DNA of 64,000 bases. Origin: an uncultured Oscillospiraceae bacterium (GTDB taxonomy: Bacteria > Bacillota > Clostridia > Oscillospirales > Oscillospiraceae). Positions 26,256-35,116 of the stretch are shown here, in pieces. The notes under the pieces were generated by a model. The model did not search any database. It was given only the letters and a program-made list of their open reading frames with translations, and was not told where the DNA came from. Each line of letters opens with the position of its first letter. Within the stretch, counting starts at the first letter, position 1. The position numbers and the translations under genes were made by a program. Where the stretch lies: positions 1 to 64,000 of the forward strand of contig CAKTFW010000002.1 of assembly GCA_934561175.1 (NCBI GenBank), written 5' to 3'.

Positions 26256-27878
26256 TCAATTGAGCAGACCGTATTCCACGGCCCAGCGATAGTTGTTATA
26301 GGCAGTGAACAGATCACTTTTGGCGGTGGTGACGGCAGAGGCTGCTTCGTCCCGGTCGTTGGCGGCATCCATCAGCGCATTGAAAGAGATGGTACCGAGC
26401 TGGTACTGCAGCTGTGCTGCGGCATAGTTCTGCTCCTGATAGGCCAGGGTTTGCTGTGCAGCGCTTAACAGCTGCCGGTAATTCGGCACCAGATTGTACA
26501 GCGTGCGGAAGTTCAGCTCAAAGCTCTGATAAGTGCCGTCGTGCGTGTACTGGGCCGACTGCCAGGTATGCTGAGCAATGTCATACTGGTAACGCTTGCC
26601 GGGAATCTGGCCATAGCCATAGTCGGATTGGGCATCGTCCCAGGTCTCTTTGGCGTCCTTCAGTGTAATATCTGCGTCCCGCAGCGTCCAGCTTGCGGCT
26701 TTGGCCGCGGCCAGGTCTTTTTCGTAGTCCATGGACGCAAGGTCAGCGTCCGTGACAGCGGGAAGTGCGCTGAGTGTCAGTGTCTCGGTGGGAGACTCTC
26801 CAAGAAAGCTCTGCAGTTGCGCTTTGCTGTTGGAAATGTTGACGCGCAGTGTTTGCATATTGCTCTGCAGTGTGGTGCGGCCAGATTTGACCTGCGCCAG
26901 CTGCAGTGCGGAAATCTGACCCAACTGGTAGCGGGTTTCCATTTCCTTTACAGTACGATCCAGGCTGGCCGCGGAGTTCTGCAGGTCCTGATAGGATTGC
27001 TCCATGGAGAGAATGGCGATATAGAGCGTCTCAGAACCCATGACGATCTGATTAACCGTGTTTTGAAGATTACGGATCAGATCGGCATTGTCCTGCTGCA
27101 GGGTGCCGTCTTTGAGGTCGTCAAAGGAATCCCGCAGCGCATCGTACTGTTGCTGCAGGGAGGAAATGGTATAGTTGTCGCCGCCATAGACATAGAGCAT
27201 GAAGATAGCGTCCGCCATTTGATTCAGCGCATCGCGCATATCGTCGGACATGGTGTCGTATTCAATGCGCTGGATGCCTGCGATCGTCTCTTCCAATGCC
27301 TTGGCAGTCGGGTAGCCATTGCAAACCCGGTCGCGTAAATTTTCAAAGCTGACAGTGCCGGTAGGATCCGTTGGGACTTTGATTTCTTCGGTGCTGACGG
27401 TAGCGGTTTTGGTCGCACTGTTCCAAGCTACCTGAAATCCAAAGGCTTCTGCCAGATAGCGTACCGGTGCATAAGTACGGCCGCCGGAGATGACTGCGGC
27501 GGTGTCTATGGTGTGTGCAGTTTCTCCCGTGCTGGTTGTGACTGTGTAGTTGGTGCTGCCGATCGGAAAGCGGACTGTCTGCTCTGTGCTCTGGCCGACA
27601 GCGATGCCGGTAAAGACGGCAGTACGAGTTTCGTTGTCCCAGGTGACAGTCAGCTTCATCTGGTCGGCCATCGCGCGCAGTGGTGCCATCATGCGGCCGC
27701 CGCTGCCGACAAATGCAGCGCCGAGCGAAGCGCCGTCCGTACCGGTGAATGGTTCACCAACGGTGATTGTAAAGGTGATGGTTTCGGCCTTGGTACTGTC
27801 GGCAGCAAAGCAGGTGCTGTAGGGCAGCAGCAATGTGCAGACAAGCAGCAGGGCCAGAATGGATTTGACAGATTTCAT
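26256..27878 (-). CDS. TolC-like protein fused to copper amine oxidase N-terminal-type domain
   Basis: A 540-residue secreted protein with a signal peptide (cut near CFAAD, residue 25). Residues about 30-170 form a copper-amine-oxidase N-domain-like (stalk) module with RMMAPLRAMADQMKLTVTWD and GRTYAPVRYLAEAFGFQVAWN, a domain known from Firmicute cell-surface proteins. Residues about 180-540 are long alpha-helical with TolC/OMF-type repeats (METRYQLGQISALQLAQVKS and AAAQLQYQLGTISFNALMDA). In a one-membrane organism this cannot be a standard outer-membrane channel; the extra domain may bind the wall. It lies between marR (ATGA overlap) and the adaptor. Confidence 0.85.
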   Translation of the reverse strand: MKSVKSILALLLVCTLLLPYSTCFAADSTKAETITFTITVGEPFTGTDGASLGAAFVGSGGRMMAPLRAMADQMKLTVTWDNETRTAVFTGIAVGQSTEQTVRFPIGSTNYTVTTSTGETAHTIDTAAVISGGRTYAPVRYLAEAFGFQVAWNSATKTATVSTEEIKVPTDPTGTVSFENLRDRVCNGYPTAKALEETIAGIQRIEYDTMSDDMRDALNQMADAIFMLYVYGGDNYTISSLQQQYDALRDSFDDLKDGTLQQDNADLIRNLQNTVNQIVMGSETLYIAILSMEQSYQDLQNSAASLDRTVKEMETRYQLGQISALQLAQVKSGRTTLQSNMQTLRVNISNSKAQLQSFLGESPTETLTLSALPAVTDADLASMDYEKDLAAAKAASWTLRDADITLKDAKETWDDAQSDYGYGQIPGKRYQYDIAQHTWQSAQYTHDGTYQSFELNFRTLYNLVPNYRQLLSAAQQTLAYQEQNYAAAQLQYQLGTISFNALMDAANDRDEAASAVTTAKSDLFTAYNNYRWAVEYGLLN

Positions 27879-28339
27879 GGGTTACCTCCAGAAATGCGCA
27901 GTGTTGTTGAAATTTGCAGGATGCGATTTAGAATCCGCAAAAATTCGGTTGTATCCTGGGCGCCAAGCTGCGCCAGCATATCGGCTGTGCTGTTTTTGAC
28001 ATCGTCGGTAAAGGTGTTGGCCAGTGCCACACCGGCGTCGGTCAGGGACACCAGAATCTTGCGCCGGTCGTCTGACGCAGGGGTCCGAATCAGATAGCCT
28101 TTTTTCTCCAGTGCGTTTAACAGCGCAGCGATCCGGGCGCTGCTGACGGACATGAATTCGCGCAGTTCGCCGGGCTGTACGGGCTGGTGGCGCATCCAGA
28201 GATAGATGAGCAGACACGCTTCACCGCGCATTGTGGTGTGGAATGCACGCATGACGGGGGTATCGAAAATGTCGTGCACAGTTGTGAGCAGCTGCGTCGT
28301 GGCCGTCGAATAGTCAAGATTCAGCGTTTCTGAATTCAC
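27875..28339 (-). CDS. MarR-family transcriptional regulator
   Basis: Winged-helix regulator of 154 residues that probably represses its own efflux operon. The DNA-binding region is PGELREFMSVSSARIAALLNALEKKGYLIR with the wing SDDRRKILVSLTDAG (each quoted as motif cores). Translation is from GTG 28339, preceded by AAGGAGG; an in-frame ATG at 28393 lies within the operator region and has no ribosome site. The gene is first in the operon and overlaps the next gene by four bases. An inverted repeat just downstream of the promoter is the likely operator. Confidence 0.88.
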   Translation of the reverse strand: MNSETLNLDYSTATTQLLTTVHDIFDTPVMRAFHTTMRGEACLLIYLWMRHQPVQPGELREFMSVSSARIAALLNALEKKGYLIRTPASDDRRKILVSLTDAGVALANTFTDDVKNSTADMLAQLGAQDTTEFLRILNRILQISTTLRISGGNP

Positions 28340-28386
28340 GCTTTTTCCTCCTTTTCCGGGTGTCCGGGAGAGAAAAGCTCGAACAC

Positions 28387-28412
28387 CTAACAATATTAGA
28401 TAACACTGTTAG
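28387..28412 (-). promoter_or_regulatory. Putative MarR operator
   Basis: The inverted repeat CTAACA ... TGTTAG with AT-rich centre (26 bases) lies just after the -10 box of the marR promoter, where bound repressor would block transcription. Half-site spacing and AT-rich centre fit MarR sites. Confidence 0.55.
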
Positions 28413-28414
28413 CC

Positions 28415-28443
28415 ATATTACCAGCTGCGCGTTCATATGTCAA
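28415..28443 (-). promoter_or_regulatory. Sigma-A promoter of the marR-RND operon
   Basis: On the minus strand, TTGACA (28443-28438) and TAATAT (28420-28415) with a 17-base spacer. Confidence 0.82.
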
Positions 28444-28593
28444 TTCCGGGAGGGAAAGTTCACAAACTGTTCAAAAGAATTAAGCGATCGAAAAAGACGG
28501 CAAGGCGCGTGAACGGAGAGAGAAGGAAGTGTCTCCGGAAGACGCGGTACTGCCGTGGAGTGATCACCATAAACGAGAATGGAGGCAATCATT

Positions 28594-29742
28594 ATGGCAA
28601 TCAAACGGATCCTGGCATTTGCACTTTGTCTGGCGCTGATCTTTGGACTGTGTGCCTGTGGTTCTGATACCAGCAGCGGCGGTGCGATGAATCAACAGAC
28701 AAATACCGCAACACCAACCGGAACTACGGCAGGAATGGACAGCGACAGCTATCCGGATATCAACTGGAAAATGGTGACGACCTGGAGCCCAGGTACAGCA
28801 CATGCGCAGACGGATCAGAACTTTGTGAATTATGTCAATAAACTCTCCGGCGGTCATTTTGTTATTGACTACTATAGCGTGGGCGAAATGTGCGACCAGG
28901 CGGAAGTATTTGACTATGTTTCCAAGGGAACCGTTCAGTGCGGCGGCGACTGGGCCGGATATTGGGCAGGCCGCGATGTGGTCTTTGAACTGCTGGCCAC
29001 GACGATGAACCTTTTTACGCAGTTTGACTATTTCCTGTGGTGCTATGAAGGTGGCGGACTGGATATCTACCAGGAGGCTTTCGGTCAGTACGGCATGACC
29101 TATTATCCGCTGGTTTATCATCTGGCGGAATCGGGCATCCGCTCTGTGGATAAGCCGGTTTCCACCGTGGAAGACCTGCAGGGCATGAAAGTCCGGCTGG
29201 GTGGCGTCCTGGCAGGGCGTGTTGCGGCAAAGCTTGGCATTACTCCGGTTACGGTTGCTGGTGCAGAGCTGTATGAGTCGCTGCAGCGCGGCGTCATTGA
29301 TGCAGGCGAATACTCCACGCCGTACGCGGACTATACCTTCCATCTGGAAGAGGTGACCAATTACTGGGTTGCTCCGGCATGGTATCAGTCAGCCGGGTGC
29401 AATGGCGTCATGATTAACCAGGAGGCCTTCGATGCGCTGCCGGACAATTATAAGCAGATTATTGAGCTGGCTTCTTATCTGACCATGTTTGAGGCCATGC
29501 ACCGCTATGATTATAACGATATCGGCGCAACCAACAGCATTCTGGATTCCGGCACAGAGCTGGTCGAGTGGGAACAGGATTCCTGGGATACCTTTGCTGA
29601 GACAGCCAAGACTGTCTATGAGGACGCCTGCAAGGAGTCGGAGCTGTTTGATAAGTGCTATCACTCCATGGTGGAGTACAAAGAATACATTTCCCAGTAT
29701 CGGGATATGTTGGGCGAATATGGATTTGGCTTCAATAGTTAA
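28594..29742 (+). CDS. dctP: TRAP transporter substrate-binding lipoprotein (DctP type)
   Basis: Binds an organic acid outside the cell for a sodium-coupled TRAP carrier. The 382-residue protein has a lipobox (FGLCAC), then INWKMVTTWSPGTAHAQ and the family ligand block DLQGMKVRLGGVLAGRVAAKLGITPV (core motif DLQGMKVR). GGAGG eight bases before the ATG at 28594 fixes the start. The similarity pattern (TTWSPG start, GELYES-like AELYESLQRGVIDAGEY) is that of carboxylate-binding DctP proteins such as those for 2-oxo or hydroxy acids, but the ligand cannot be named. Confidence 0.92.
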   Translation: MAIKRILAFALCLALIFGLCACGSDTSSGGAMNQQTNTATPTGTTAGMDSDSYPDINWKMVTTWSPGTAHAQTDQNFVNYVNKLSGGHFVIDYYSVGEMCDQAEVFDYVSKGTVQCGGDWAGYWAGRDVVFELLATTMNLFTQFDYFLWCYEGGGLDIYQEAFGQYGMTYYPLVYHLAESGIRSVDKPVSTVEDLQGMKVRLGGVLAGRVAAKLGITPVTVAGAELYESLQRGVIDAGEYSTPYADYTFHLEEVTNYWVAPAWYQSAGCNGVMINQEAFDALPDNYKQIIELASYLTMFEAMHRYDYNDIGATNSILDSGTELVEWEQDSWDTFAETAKTVYEDACKESELFDKCYHSMVEYKEYISQYRDMLGEYGFGFNS

Positions 29743-29819
29743 TGGCAAGCGTGCCTCTGCCGTCCGGGAGGACGGCGGAGGTGCAGCCTGAAATTCCCGA
29801 TGGAGAGAGGGGCGATACA

Positions 29820-30371
29820 ATGGCTGTTTTACGATGGATTGGCAAGGTTATTGATACTGTGAACGAGTGGACCGGTCGCGTTTTTATGTTTGGCTCCCTG
29901 GCGATTATGGTGGTTATTGCCATTGAGGTAGTCAGTCGATACTTTTTCCACAGCCCGACGATCTGGGCCTATGAGCTGATGATTATCATTGAAGCGTGCT
30001 ATGTGGTGCTGATTGCGGGCTTTGGCCTGCTGCGTGGTGCCTATGTTTGTGTGGATGTGGTTTCTGGACGGCTGACACAGAATGTGCAGAATATGCTGCA
30101 TATTCTGACGCATTTGATCTTTTTGATCCCGTTTGTATTTCTGCTGGTTCCGGAGGCATGGCAATTTTTTTTGGACTCTTACCACTCAAAAGAAACGCTC
30201 TACAGTATGTGGGTGGTCGTGGTTTGGCCGAAAAAGTTGGGGCTTGCGGTTGGCCTGACACTGTTAGCGCTGCAGGCGGTTGCAGAAGAATGCAAGCTGG
30301 TGGTTCGGGTCTATGACCATTTCCAAGAAAAGAAACGGCTCCCGCCGCCGGATGAGGAGGTACAGCTATGA
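29820..30371 (+). CDS. dctQ: TRAP transporter small permease (DctQ type)
   Basis: Small membrane subunit of 183 residues with four membrane segments; VISRYFF-type motif appears as VVSRYFFHSPTIWAYEL. GAGAGGGG precedes the ATG at 29820; a longer frame from 29742 has no ribosome site and is not membrane-like. It overlaps the large subunit by four bases. Confidence 0.9.
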   Translation: MAVLRWIGKVIDTVNEWTGRVFMFGSLAIMVVIAIEVVSRYFFHSPTIWAYELMIIIEACYVVLIAGFGLLRGAYVCVDVVSGRLTQNVQNMLHILTHLIFLIPFVFLLVPEAWQFFLDSYHSKETLYSMWVVVVWPKKLGLAVGLTLLALQAVAEECKLVVRVYDHFQEKKRLPPPDEEVQL

Positions 30372-31693
30372 GCCTGGCAGCGATTTTGATTCTTGTCATG
30401 TTTGGCGTGATGGTCATCGGCCTGATCTCCGGCGAGGAATTGGCCTTTGTACTGGGCGGAATCGGCGTGCTGGTTGGATGGTATGCCTGGGGAGATAGCG
30501 GCCTGACCATTGCAATGACGAAGGTTTATAACCAAGGCACCAGTTATTCCATGATTGCGATTCCAATGTTTGTCCTGATGGCAAATTTCCTGACGCATTC
30601 CAAAGTAGCGGATGGCCTGTTTGAATCAATCCGCTATCTGTTCGGGCCGCTGAAGGGCGGCCTGGGGCTTGCGGTGATTGCGGTCTCTACCGTGTTTGCG
30701 GCGACGACCGGTATTGTTGGCGCGTCGGTTGTCACCATGGGAATGCTGTCGGTACCGATTTTGCTGCGGTGTAACTATAACAGGCGGCTGGCCTGCGGAA
30801 TGGTCTGTGCGGGCGGATCGCTTGGAATCCTGATTCCGCCCTCCATCATGCTGGTGACATTGGGTACTTACGCAGAGGTGTCGGTAGGAAAATTGTTTTT
30901 TGCGGCCATCATTCCGGGATTGACCCTGGCGGCCGGGTATGCGCTGTATATCTTAATTGTATGCCATATCTATCCGGATTGGGGCCCTGCCATGAGCGAG
31001 GAAGAGTTGGCACAGATGCCGCTGAAAAAGCGCATCACAGGTTCGTTGATCAACCTGATTCCTCCGCTGATTTTGATCTTTGCGGTGCTTGGATCGATTT
31101 TTGGTGGCGTTGCGACGCCGACTGAGGCGGCTGGCATGGGTGCGCTGTTTGCGCTGGTTCTGGCCATCTTCTATAAACAGTTCAGCTGGAAGATGCTCTA
31201 TGATTCACTGGTAGATACGGCGAAGACCTCTGCGATGGTGTTTATCATTCTGTTCGGCGCTGCGGCCTTTACCGGCATTTTCATGTCGTTGGACGGAGAT
31301 GACCTGATTGTTGCGTTGGTTGAGAGCACCGGCATTGGAAAATACGGTATATTGGTGTTTTTCTTTGCGCTTGTCTTTATTATGGGGTGCTTTTTGGACT
31401 GGACGGGTATTGTAATGATTGCGCTGCCGATTTTCCTTCCGCTGATGGATGTATTTGGATTTGACCGGCTGTGGCTCTGCGCAACGCTGGCAGTTCTGAT
31501 GCAGACCTGCTTCATGACGCCACCGTTTGGATTTGCACTGTTTTACATCAAGGGAATCTTGCCGCCAAATGTGAAAATCAGTGATGTTTATTTCGGCGTA
31601 ATTCCTTTTATTTTAATTATCCTGGTCGTTGTTGCACTGTGCATCGCCGTTCCAGGGATTGTGACATGGCTTCCGGCGAAGCTGGTTGGCTGA
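30368..31693 (+). CDS. dctM: TRAP transporter large permease (DctM type)
   Basis: Translocation subunit of 441 residues with about 12 membrane segments. DctM signatures include AAGIVGASVV-like TGIVGASVVTMG, CAGGSLGILIPPSIMLVTLG and ATPTEAAGMGALFAL. GGAGGTACAGCT precedes the ATG. Together with the P and Q subunits it makes a complete TRAP system feeding the CoA-transferase gene 13 bases downstream. Confidence 0.93.
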   Translation: MSLAAILILVMFGVMVIGLISGEELAFVLGGIGVLVGWYAWGDSGLTIAMTKVYNQGTSYSMIAIPMFVLMANFLTHSKVADGLFESIRYLFGPLKGGLGLAVIAVSTVFAATTGIVGASVVTMGMLSVPILLRCNYNRRLACGMVCAGGSLGILIPPSIMLVTLGTYAEVSVGKLFFAAIIPGLTLAAGYALYILIVCHIYPDWGPAMSEEELAQMPLKKRITGSLINLIPPLILIFAVLGSIFGGVATPTEAAGMGALFALVLAIFYKQFSWKMLYDSLVDTAKTSAMVFIILFGAAAFTGIFMSLDGDDLIVALVESTGIGKYGILVFFFALVFIMGCFLDWTGIVMIALPIFLPLMDVFGFDRLWLCATLAVLMQTCFMTPPFGFALFYIKGILPPNVKISDVYFGVIPFILIILVVVALCIAVPGIVTWLPAKLVG

Positions 31694-31706
31694 GGAGGAG
31701 TTCATT

Positions 31707-33260
31707 ATGCAAGTGATTACGGCAAAAGAAATTGCGGCCATGGTTTCCGATGACGCCTGGTTGGTGTCCCAGGGAATGGGCGCGGCAGCAGTTCCGGAAG
31801 AGCTGCTGCTGGAACTGGAAAACCGCTTTCTGGACTGTGGCCATCCGTCGGGGCTGCATGTTATTCATTCTTCTGGTGAAGGATATGGACACCGCGGCCT
31901 GAATCATGTGGGACACGAGGGAATGCTGGCCTGGATTCTGGGTGGACACTACGGTCCAGCGCATGAAGTGCAGAAACTGATGATTGAAAATAAAATCAAA
32001 GCCTATAACTGGCCGCAGGGCGTGATTTCGTGTATGTTTCGGGACATTGCGGGGCGGCGACCGACACTGAGCAAGATTGGCCTGTACACCTTTGTGGATC
32101 CGCGTCTGGAAGGCGGAAAGATGAACAGCTGTACAACGGAGGATACGATTGCGGTTACACAGGTCGATGGAGAAGAGTATTTGCGTTATCAGCAGCCGCC
32201 GCGGTTGGATTTTGCGTTTATTCGTGGAACATATGCCGATGAAAAGGGCAATATCTCCATGGAGGAGGAAGGCGCCACTTTTGAAACGCTGGCAGTAGCG
32301 CAGGCGGTGCACAATACCGGCGGAAAAGTGGTTGTGCAGGTAAAAGAGCTGGTTAAAACAGGCTCGCTGGATCCACGCTTGGTCAAAATTCCGGGGCAAT
32401 TTGTAGACTATGTTGTGCCGTCGGTGGATCCGACCCATAACCATATGATTACATTCCATCTGGAGGATGAGCCGGCGTTGCGTGGGGGCTGCCGCAAAGT
32501 GCTGGCGCATACACAGACAGATGAGACTCTGACAGCAAAAAAGATTATTGGCCGCCGCTGCCTGATGGAACTGCAGCCAAATTCGGTGATCAATCTTGGC
32601 ATTGGAATCCCGGATGGAATTGGCGTCGTAGCAGAAGAGGAGGGAATGACCGGACAATTTACGCTGTCTGTGGAATCCGGCCCAATCGGCGGCGTGCCGA
32701 CCTCGGATAAAGACTTTGGCTGTGCCTATAATCCGGAGGCAATTATTGACCAGTGTGCACAGTTTGATGGCTATGATGGCGGCGGACTGAGTCAGTCCTT
32801 CCTTGGGCTGGCGGAGGTTGCTGCAGACGGCAGCCTGAATGTCTCAAAGTTTGGGCCGAAAGCAGTGGGCGCCGGCGGGTTTATCAATATCGCACAGTCG
32901 ACACATAAAGTAGTTTTCTGCGGTACCCTGACGGCGGTAGGGCTGAAAATCGCGGCGGCGGATGGAAAACTTACGATATTGCAGGAGGGTACAATTCACA
33001 AGTTTGTGAAACAGCTTCAGCAGGTGACCTTCTCCGGCCCTTATGCGGTGAAAAACGGGCAGGATGTGCTCTATGTCACAGAACGCGCGGTATTTCGATT
33101 GACCGAAGACGGCGTAATGCTGACGGAGATTGCACCGGGTATCGATTTGCAGACGCAGATTCTGGATCAAATGGACTTCCTGCCGCGCATTGCACCGGAT
33201 CTCAAGGAAATGGATTCGCGGATTTTCTGCACGGAGCGAATGGGGCTTTTCCAAAATTGA
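31707..33260 (+). CDS. CoA-transferase (propionate/acetate CoA-transferase, YdiF type)
   Basis: Family I CoA-transferase with fused alpha and beta domains, 517 residues, as in Pct/YdiF. It moves CoA from acyl-CoA donors such as acetyl-CoA to a carboxylate. The beta half has VINLGIGIPDGIG and the catalytic Glu near residue 323 in LSVESGPIGGVP. The alpha half has SHVGHEG-like NHVGHEGMLAWILGGHYG. GAGGAGG eight bases before the ATG at 31707 fixes the start. It is in the TRAP operon, so it probably activates the imported acid. The preferred acid (propionate, lactate, 3- or 4-hydroxybutyrate, other) is not decided by sequence. Confidence 0.88.
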   Translation: MQVITAKEIAAMVSDDAWLVSQGMGAAAVPEELLLELENRFLDCGHPSGLHVIHSSGEGYGHRGLNHVGHEGMLAWILGGHYGPAHEVQKLMIENKIKAYNWPQGVISCMFRDIAGRRPTLSKIGLYTFVDPRLEGGKMNSCTTEDTIAVTQVDGEEYLRYQQPPRLDFAFIRGTYADEKGNISMEEEGATFETLAVAQAVHNTGGKVVVQVKELVKTGSLDPRLVKIPGQFVDYVVPSVDPTHNHMITFHLEDEPALRGGCRKVLAHTQTDETLTAKKIIGRRCLMELQPNSVINLGIGIPDGIGVVAEEEGMTGQFTLSVESGPIGGVPTSDKDFGCAYNPEAIIDQCAQFDGYDGGGLSQSFLGLAEVAADGSLNVSKFGPKAVGAGGFINIAQSTHKVVFCGTLTAVGLKIAAADGKLTILQEGTIHKFVKQLQQVTFSGPYAVKNGQDVLYVTERAVFRLTEDGVMLTEIAPGIDLQTQILDQMDFLPRIAPDLKEMDSRIFCTERMGLFQN

Positions 33261-33276
33261 GAATGGCGGAGCAGAC

Positions 33277-33312
33277 GGAAACGACGGCCGTGCCGGGCCG
33301 CCGTTTCCGTTT
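33277..33312 (+). terminator. Terminator of the TRAP/CoA-transferase operon
   Basis: GGAAACG(A)CGGCC and GG(G)CCG(C)CGTTTCC pair over 12-13 bases and are followed by GTTTTGC. Confidence 0.65.
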
Positions 33313-33519
33313 TGCGCAAATTGCACAATGGTTTGCTGCAGCAGCGGATCAATCCGTGCTGGAAGCCTGTGCCGGAGCCAGCCAGCAGAAATCAAATTCT
33401 ATTTGGAAAAACCGGGTTTTTCAGCAAAAAATGTGCGGTAACTACACCCCTGAAAACTCGACGGAAACAGACAAAAAAGTGCACAAATCCCAAAATGTTT
33501 TTTGGCAGATTCTATGAAA

Positions 33520-33547
33520 TTGAAAACTGTCAGAAAGTTCTTATAGA
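33520..33547 (+). promoter_or_regulatory. Candidate promoter of the dehydratase-crotonase genes
   Basis: TTGAAA (33520-33525) and TATAGA (33542-33547) with a 16-base spacer, about 85 bases before the ribosome site. It is in line with the separate, high expression suggested by codon use. Confidence 0.4.
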
Positions 33548-33644
33548 AAATCACAGGCGCTTGTGGTAGCATAAGAGACGGATTGGAAACAAACGCCCAC
33601 CCCAAATGGGTGTGCACGCACAATGATTGAAAGGGCTGATTTTC

Positions 33645-35096
33645 ATGGCACTTATGACTGGTGAACAGTACATTGAGAGCATTCGCAAAATGAACATGCA
33701 GATTTACATGTTTGGTAAGAAGGTTGAGAACTCGATAGACAACCCGATTCTGCGTCCTTCTCTGAACTCCCTGCGTATGACTTACGATCTGGCACAGATG
33801 CCGGAGTATGCAGATCTGATGACTGCCACCTCGCACCTGACTGGTAAAAAGGTAAACCGTTTCACTAACATTCACCAGAACACCGATGACCTGATGAAGA
33901 AGGTCAAAATGCAGCGCCTGCTGGGTCAGAAGACCGCGGCTTGCTTCCAGCGCTGTGTCGGTATGGATGCAAATAATGCCGTTTATTCTACCACTTATGA
34001 GATCGATCAGAAGTATGGTACGCACTATCATGAGAACTTCAAGAAGTTCCTGACCTATGTGCAGGAGAATGACCTGGTTGTCGATGGCGCAATGACCGAC
34101 CCGAAGGGCGACCGCTCCAAGGCTCCGCATCTGCAGGAGGATCCCGATCTGTTCCTGCGTGTAGTTGAGCGCCGGGAGGATGGTATCGTGGTTCGCGGCG
34201 CAAAGGTTCACCAGACCGGTGTCTGCAACTCTCATGAGATCATTGTCATGCCGACGATCTCCATGGGGCCGGATGACAAGGATTACGCAGTTTCTTTTGC
34301 CGTTCCGATGGATACCGAAGGCCTGTTTATGATTATCGGCCGCCAGAGCTGCGATACCCGTAAGACCGAAGGGACCGAGATCGATGTCGGTAACTCCGAG
34401 TTCGGCGGCGTTGAGGCACTGACCATTTTTGACAATGTCTTTGTTCCGAATGACCGGATTTTCCTGAATGGCGAGACCGAGTTTGCCGGTATGCTGGTTG
34501 AACGCTTCGCCGGCTTCCACCGTCAGAGCTACGGCGGCTGCAAGGTTGGCGTCGGTGATGTCCTGATCGGTGCTACCGCTCTGATTGCGGAGATGAACGG
34601 CGCGGACAAGGCTTCTCATGTCAAGGATAAGATCATTGAGATGACGCACCTGAACGAGACTCTGTTCTGCTGTGGCATTGCCTGCTCTGCTGAGGGCCAT
34701 GCAACGGCTTCCGGCAGCTATATCATCAACTTGCTGCTGGCCAATGTCTGCAAGCTGAATGTTACCCGTTTCCCGTATGAAATTGTTCGCCTGGCAGAAG
34801 ATATTGCAGGTGGCCTGATGGTTACCGCACCGTCTGAGGCAGATTTCCGCGATCCGAAGCTGGGTGCTTACATTGAGAAGTATCTGGTTGGTAACTCCAA
34901 GTTCTCCACGGAGAGCCGCCTGCGCGTGATGCGCCTGATTGAGAACCTGTGCCTCGGCACCGCGGCGGTTGGTTACCGTACGGAGTCCATGCACGGCGCT
35001 GGTTCCCCGCAGGCAATGCGCATCATGATCTCCCGTCAGAGCAATGTCCAGCATAAGAAAGAGCTGGCTGCAGCCCTGGCCCATGTTGAGATCTGA
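33645..35096 (+). CDS. abfD: 4-hydroxybutyryl-CoA dehydratase / vinylacetyl-CoA isomerase
   Basis: Flavin and [4Fe-4S] radical enzyme that converts 4-hydroxybutyryl-CoA to crotonyl-CoA. The 483-residue protein is of the 4-hydroxyphenylacetate 3-hydroxylase fold. All four cluster ligands of the Clostridium aminobutyricum enzyme have counterparts: the CxxxC pair Cys100 and Cys104 (AACFQRCVG), His292 and Cys299 (FHRQSYGGCK). AAAGGG upstream supports the ATG at 33645. Codon use is highly biased, like ackA and groEL, so the protein is probably abundant. A NifU-like gene follows by 20 bases. A related substrate cannot be excluded. Confidence 0.9.
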   Translation: MALMTGEQYIESIRKMNMQIYMFGKKVENSIDNPILRPSLNSLRMTYDLAQMPEYADLMTATSHLTGKKVNRFTNIHQNTDDLMKKVKMQRLLGQKTAACFQRCVGMDANNAVYSTTYEIDQKYGTHYHENFKKFLTYVQENDLVVDGAMTDPKGDRSKAPHLQEDPDLFLRVVERREDGIVVRGAKVHQTGVCNSHEIIVMPTISMGPDDKDYAVSFAVPMDTEGLFMIIGRQSCDTRKTEGTEIDVGNSEFGGVEALTIFDNVFVPNDRIFLNGETEFAGMLVERFAGFHRQSYGGCKVGVGDVLIGATALIAEMNGADKASHVKDKIIEMTHLNETLFCCGIACSAEGHATASGSYIINLLLANVCKLNVTRFPYEIVRLAEDIAGGLMVTAPSEADFRDPKLGAYIEKYLVGNSKFSTESRLRVMRLIENLCLGTAAVGYRTESMHGAGSPQAMRIMISRQSNVQHKKELAAALAHVEI

Positions 35097-35116
35097 AATT
35101 CAAAAGGAAAGACTGA

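Larger units (their letters stand above)
33261..33644. other. Intergenic region before the 4-hydroxybutyryl-CoA dehydratase gene
   Basis: No protein-like ORF is seen. It holds the operon terminator, a stretch of about 130 bases without recognisable structure, a candidate promoter near 33520-33547, and a small leader hairpin CACCC/GGGTG (about 33599-33613). Confidence 0.6.

Noticed and set aside
28594..33260. Horizontally acquired island
   Set aside because: No integrase, tRNA, transposase or repeats at the borders, and base composition by eye is like that of neighbouring genes.
33399..35084. A 561-codon minus-strand open frame opposite abfD
   Set aside because: Antisense shadow of a codon-biased gene; abfD carries all catalytic ligands on the plus strand.
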